From Chloroflexota bacterium (lineage in GTDB: Bacteria > Chloroflexota > Anaerolineae > Aggregatilineales > Phototrophicaceae): a stretch of DNA of 6,673 nucleotides. The notes below the pieces were generated by a model. That model did not search any database. It was not told the DNA's origin and saw nothing but the letters and a program-made list of their open reading frames with translations. The stretch lies in contig JAADYY010000041.1 in NCBI GenBank assembly GCA_010092805.1, forward strand, positions 1 to 6,673, in the 5' to 3' direction. The position numbers and the translations under genes were made by a program. Shown one piece after another: positions 6,571-6,673 of the stretch. Position 1 is the stretch's first letter, and every line of letters starts with the position of its first letter.

Positions 6571-6643
6571 CCGCAAGCGCGGCGGCAGAGCGACCCTGTG
6601 TTCGCCCCACCGCCCAATCAGATTGCCGTTACAAGGCCGTCGA

Positions 6644-6673
6644 TCAACACTCGCTGTAGCCGCAGGTGAGGCA
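6644..6673 (-). CDS. Possible C-terminal tail of a zinc-ribbon-like protein (N-terminus beyond right edge)
   Basis: Reading inward from the right edge on the minus strand gives nine codons, CLTCGYSEC, and a TGA at 6646-6644. CxxCGY followed by a few residues and a stop is how many small zinc-ribbon proteins end, and the third positions are almost all G or C as in the neighbouring genes. A second minus frame (HLRLQRVLIDGLVTAI, then stop) is also open here, so the assignment is tentative. The 70-odd bases between this stop and the GvpU-like gene's candidate -10 hold nothing else that I can support. Confidence 0.35.
   Translation of the reverse strand, partial: CLTCGYSEC

Noticed and set aside
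6490..6576. 29-residue extension of the GvpU-like protein from TTG 6576
   Set aside because: The only purine-rich ribosome site (6510-6505) lies inside it and the candidate -10 box overlaps it. Its sequence does not resemble a conserved start.
6268..6669. 133-codon open frame on the plus strand at the right end
   Set aside because: It is antisense to the GvpU-like gene, rich in Arg and His, and has no supporting motif.

Overview
The window is about 62% GC and reads as a stretch of a free-living bacterial chromosome, most likely Chloroflexota (Anaerolineae-like). That assignment is an inference. It rests on the secreted SH3-like module with the C-GAP-SRL and GP-C signatures, on the large secreted macroglobulin with several Ig-like repeats, and on the style of the multi-spanning membrane proteins. 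I see no phage, transposon, CRISPR, rRNA or tRNA signal.

Layout from left to right. Bases 1-3059 (minus) hold the N-terminal 1019 residues of a very large secreted alpha-2-macroglobulin family protein whose C-terminal part lies beyond the left edge. It has a signal peptide, four bacterial Ig-like domains, a macroglobulin-like region interrupted by an SH3-like module, and the classic macroglobulin TDRPIYRP motif. Bases 3060-3328 are a divergent intergenic region with palindromic sequence and -10-like boxes in both directions. Bases 3329-4741 (plus) encode an unrecognised protein with about nine membrane segments and a roughly 200-residue helical cytoplasmic domain. After a 95-base gap containing three TGGCAG repeats, 4837-5256 (plus) encodes a small four-helix membrane protein. 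It converges, with a 10-base gap, on a minus-strand pair: a DUF218/YdcF-like membrane-anchored protein (5267-5893) preceded by a protein resembling the gas vesicle accessory protein GvpU, with an aspartate-rich insert (5932-6489). At the right edge, about ten codons of a further minus-strand gene may end in a zinc-ribbon-like CxxCGY tail.

Functionally this is an envelope-oriented neighbourhood: a secreted protease-trap-type protein, two integral membrane proteins and a DUF218 protein of the kind tied to envelope metabolism in other bacteria. The GvpU-like gene stands out because no other gas vesicle gene is visible. I found no clear undescribed multi-gene system. The most promising leads are the SH3-in-macroglobulin architecture, the orphan GvpU-like protein, and the unassigned cytoplasmic domain of the 470-residue membrane protein.
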